64,000 nt of DNA from Terana coerulea. Taxonomy: Eukaryota; Basidiomycota; Agaricomycetes; Polyporales; Phanerochaetaceae. Of the stretch, positions 63,265 through 64,000 are shown piece after piece. The stretch covers positions 186,001-250,000 of the forward strand of contig JAKOGH010000736.1 of NCBI GenBank assembly GCA_024811115.1, written 5' to 3'. Numbering within the stretch: the stretch's first letter is position 1; the number at the start of each line of letters is the position of its first letter. The notes under the pieces were generated by a model. That model saw only the letters and a list, made by a program, of their open reading frames with translations. It was not told where the DNA came from and did no database searches. The position numbers and the translations under genes are program-made.

Positions 63265-64000
63265 CCTCGATCTGACGCGGGCTGCGTGGTGGCAAGGATG
63301 GGCAGGCCAGGGGGCCGCGATGGAGAGACGAAGAGAGGGACGGACGGCGAAAACAAACCCAGCGAGCGTGCGGTAGAAGAAGCCGGCGCGGCCCCGATGC
63401 GTGCATCGCGATTTCCATCTTCATGTGCCCAGTGATTGACACGCCGCACGGGGCTTGTGTAGAACGAAACCTTCATGATTGCCTCGGCGGGCATAGCGCC
63501 GCACGCAGGACGGACGCGCTGCGAGCCGTGCGTTGGCGGCCGACGTCGCTTAGGGACAGGCGCTGCGCTAGACGGCGGGCACGGGGCACCAGCGCGGCCT
63601 GGCAGCGGGCCAGGCGTGCCTTTTGCGGCATGGCACGCATCCTGACAGGATCTTGACGGACTGTCCCACACCACGGTGGCGTATTAGGATGGTGATTGTG
63701 CTTCCGCACTCTGTAGAAACAGGAACGGCGAAGAGAATGACGCGTCCAGGATGCACCGGGCACATCCCAATCCTTCACAGGAACCCTGTACAAGGCCACG
63801 TTCCCGCGCTGTGCCGCAGCCGACTTGTTGCAATCAATGAGAAGAAGAGATGTTATACTGATACATGAGTGGCCAATGAATGGGGAGATGTACGGCTGTT
63901 GATATTGCTCGAACACATCGCTCGGTTTCGCTCGCCAGCTGCGTGAATAGGGTCGAAGGGCGCGTCTGGTATCTCAGCAGAATTACGAAGGCGGGACCTG
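63265..64000. other. Right-hand end of window
   Basis: Upstream flank of MVDW copy 6. GC-rich frames on both strands without recognisable motif. No gene supported. Confidence 0.35.

Overview
The window is nuclear DNA of a basidiomycete fungus, most likely an Agaricomycete and probably a polypore-type wood decayer. The evidence is dense genes cut by many introns of about 45-70 bases, GC-rich coding sequence, families typical of this class (DUF6534 membrane proteins, F-box proteins, GMC oxidoreductase, pepsin-like GPI proteases), and ordinary eukaryotic housekeeping genes. There are no bacterial features, no CRISPR array and no tRNA or rRNA gene that I can support. Exons were joined by eye from splice sites and family resemblance, so outer gene limits are firmer than some inner junctions.

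Layout. 0-7 kb: a multi-pass membrane protein of an uncharacterised family that starts MVDW/MVNW (here 'MVDW family'), a GPI-anchored aspartic protease, and a DUF6534 membrane protein on the minus strand. 8.8-18.1 kb: a second MVDW protein, then a housekeeping block with RNase P subunit Rpp30/Rpp1, a mitochondrial dicarboxylate-type carrier and a Zn2Cys6 transcription factor. 19.6-29.2 kb: a third MVDW gene and two DUF6534 genes in tandem, separated by 1.6-1.8 kb gaps. 29.4-33 kb: a decayed GMC oxidoreductase and a 26-base inverted repeat pair. 33-49.5 kb: a conserved basidiomycete protein of unknown function, a mitochondrial thioesterase, a JMJD4-type JmjC protein, an unknown protein, an F-box-like gene, a large Dnf-type P4 ATPase (lipid flippase) and an arginine/serine-rich protein. 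50.5-54 kb: a different 7-TM-like protein and an F-box gene with an in-frame stop. 54.6-63.3 kb: three more MVDW genes on the minus strand, two of them inside a direct segmental duplication of about 2 kb that brackets an intracellular GH13 alpha-glucosidase gene.

Two things stand out. First, ten multi-pass membrane proteins of unknown function from three families (six MVDW, three DUF6534, one other) lie within 64 kb, at different stages of duplication. This looks like a growing receptor-like or channel-like gene array; its function is unknown. Second, at least eight otherwise well-conserved exons are broken by one surplus base, always in the same direction. This points to insertion errors in the underlying assembly rather than to many independent pseudogenes, so automatic gene models here probably contain false mini-introns.
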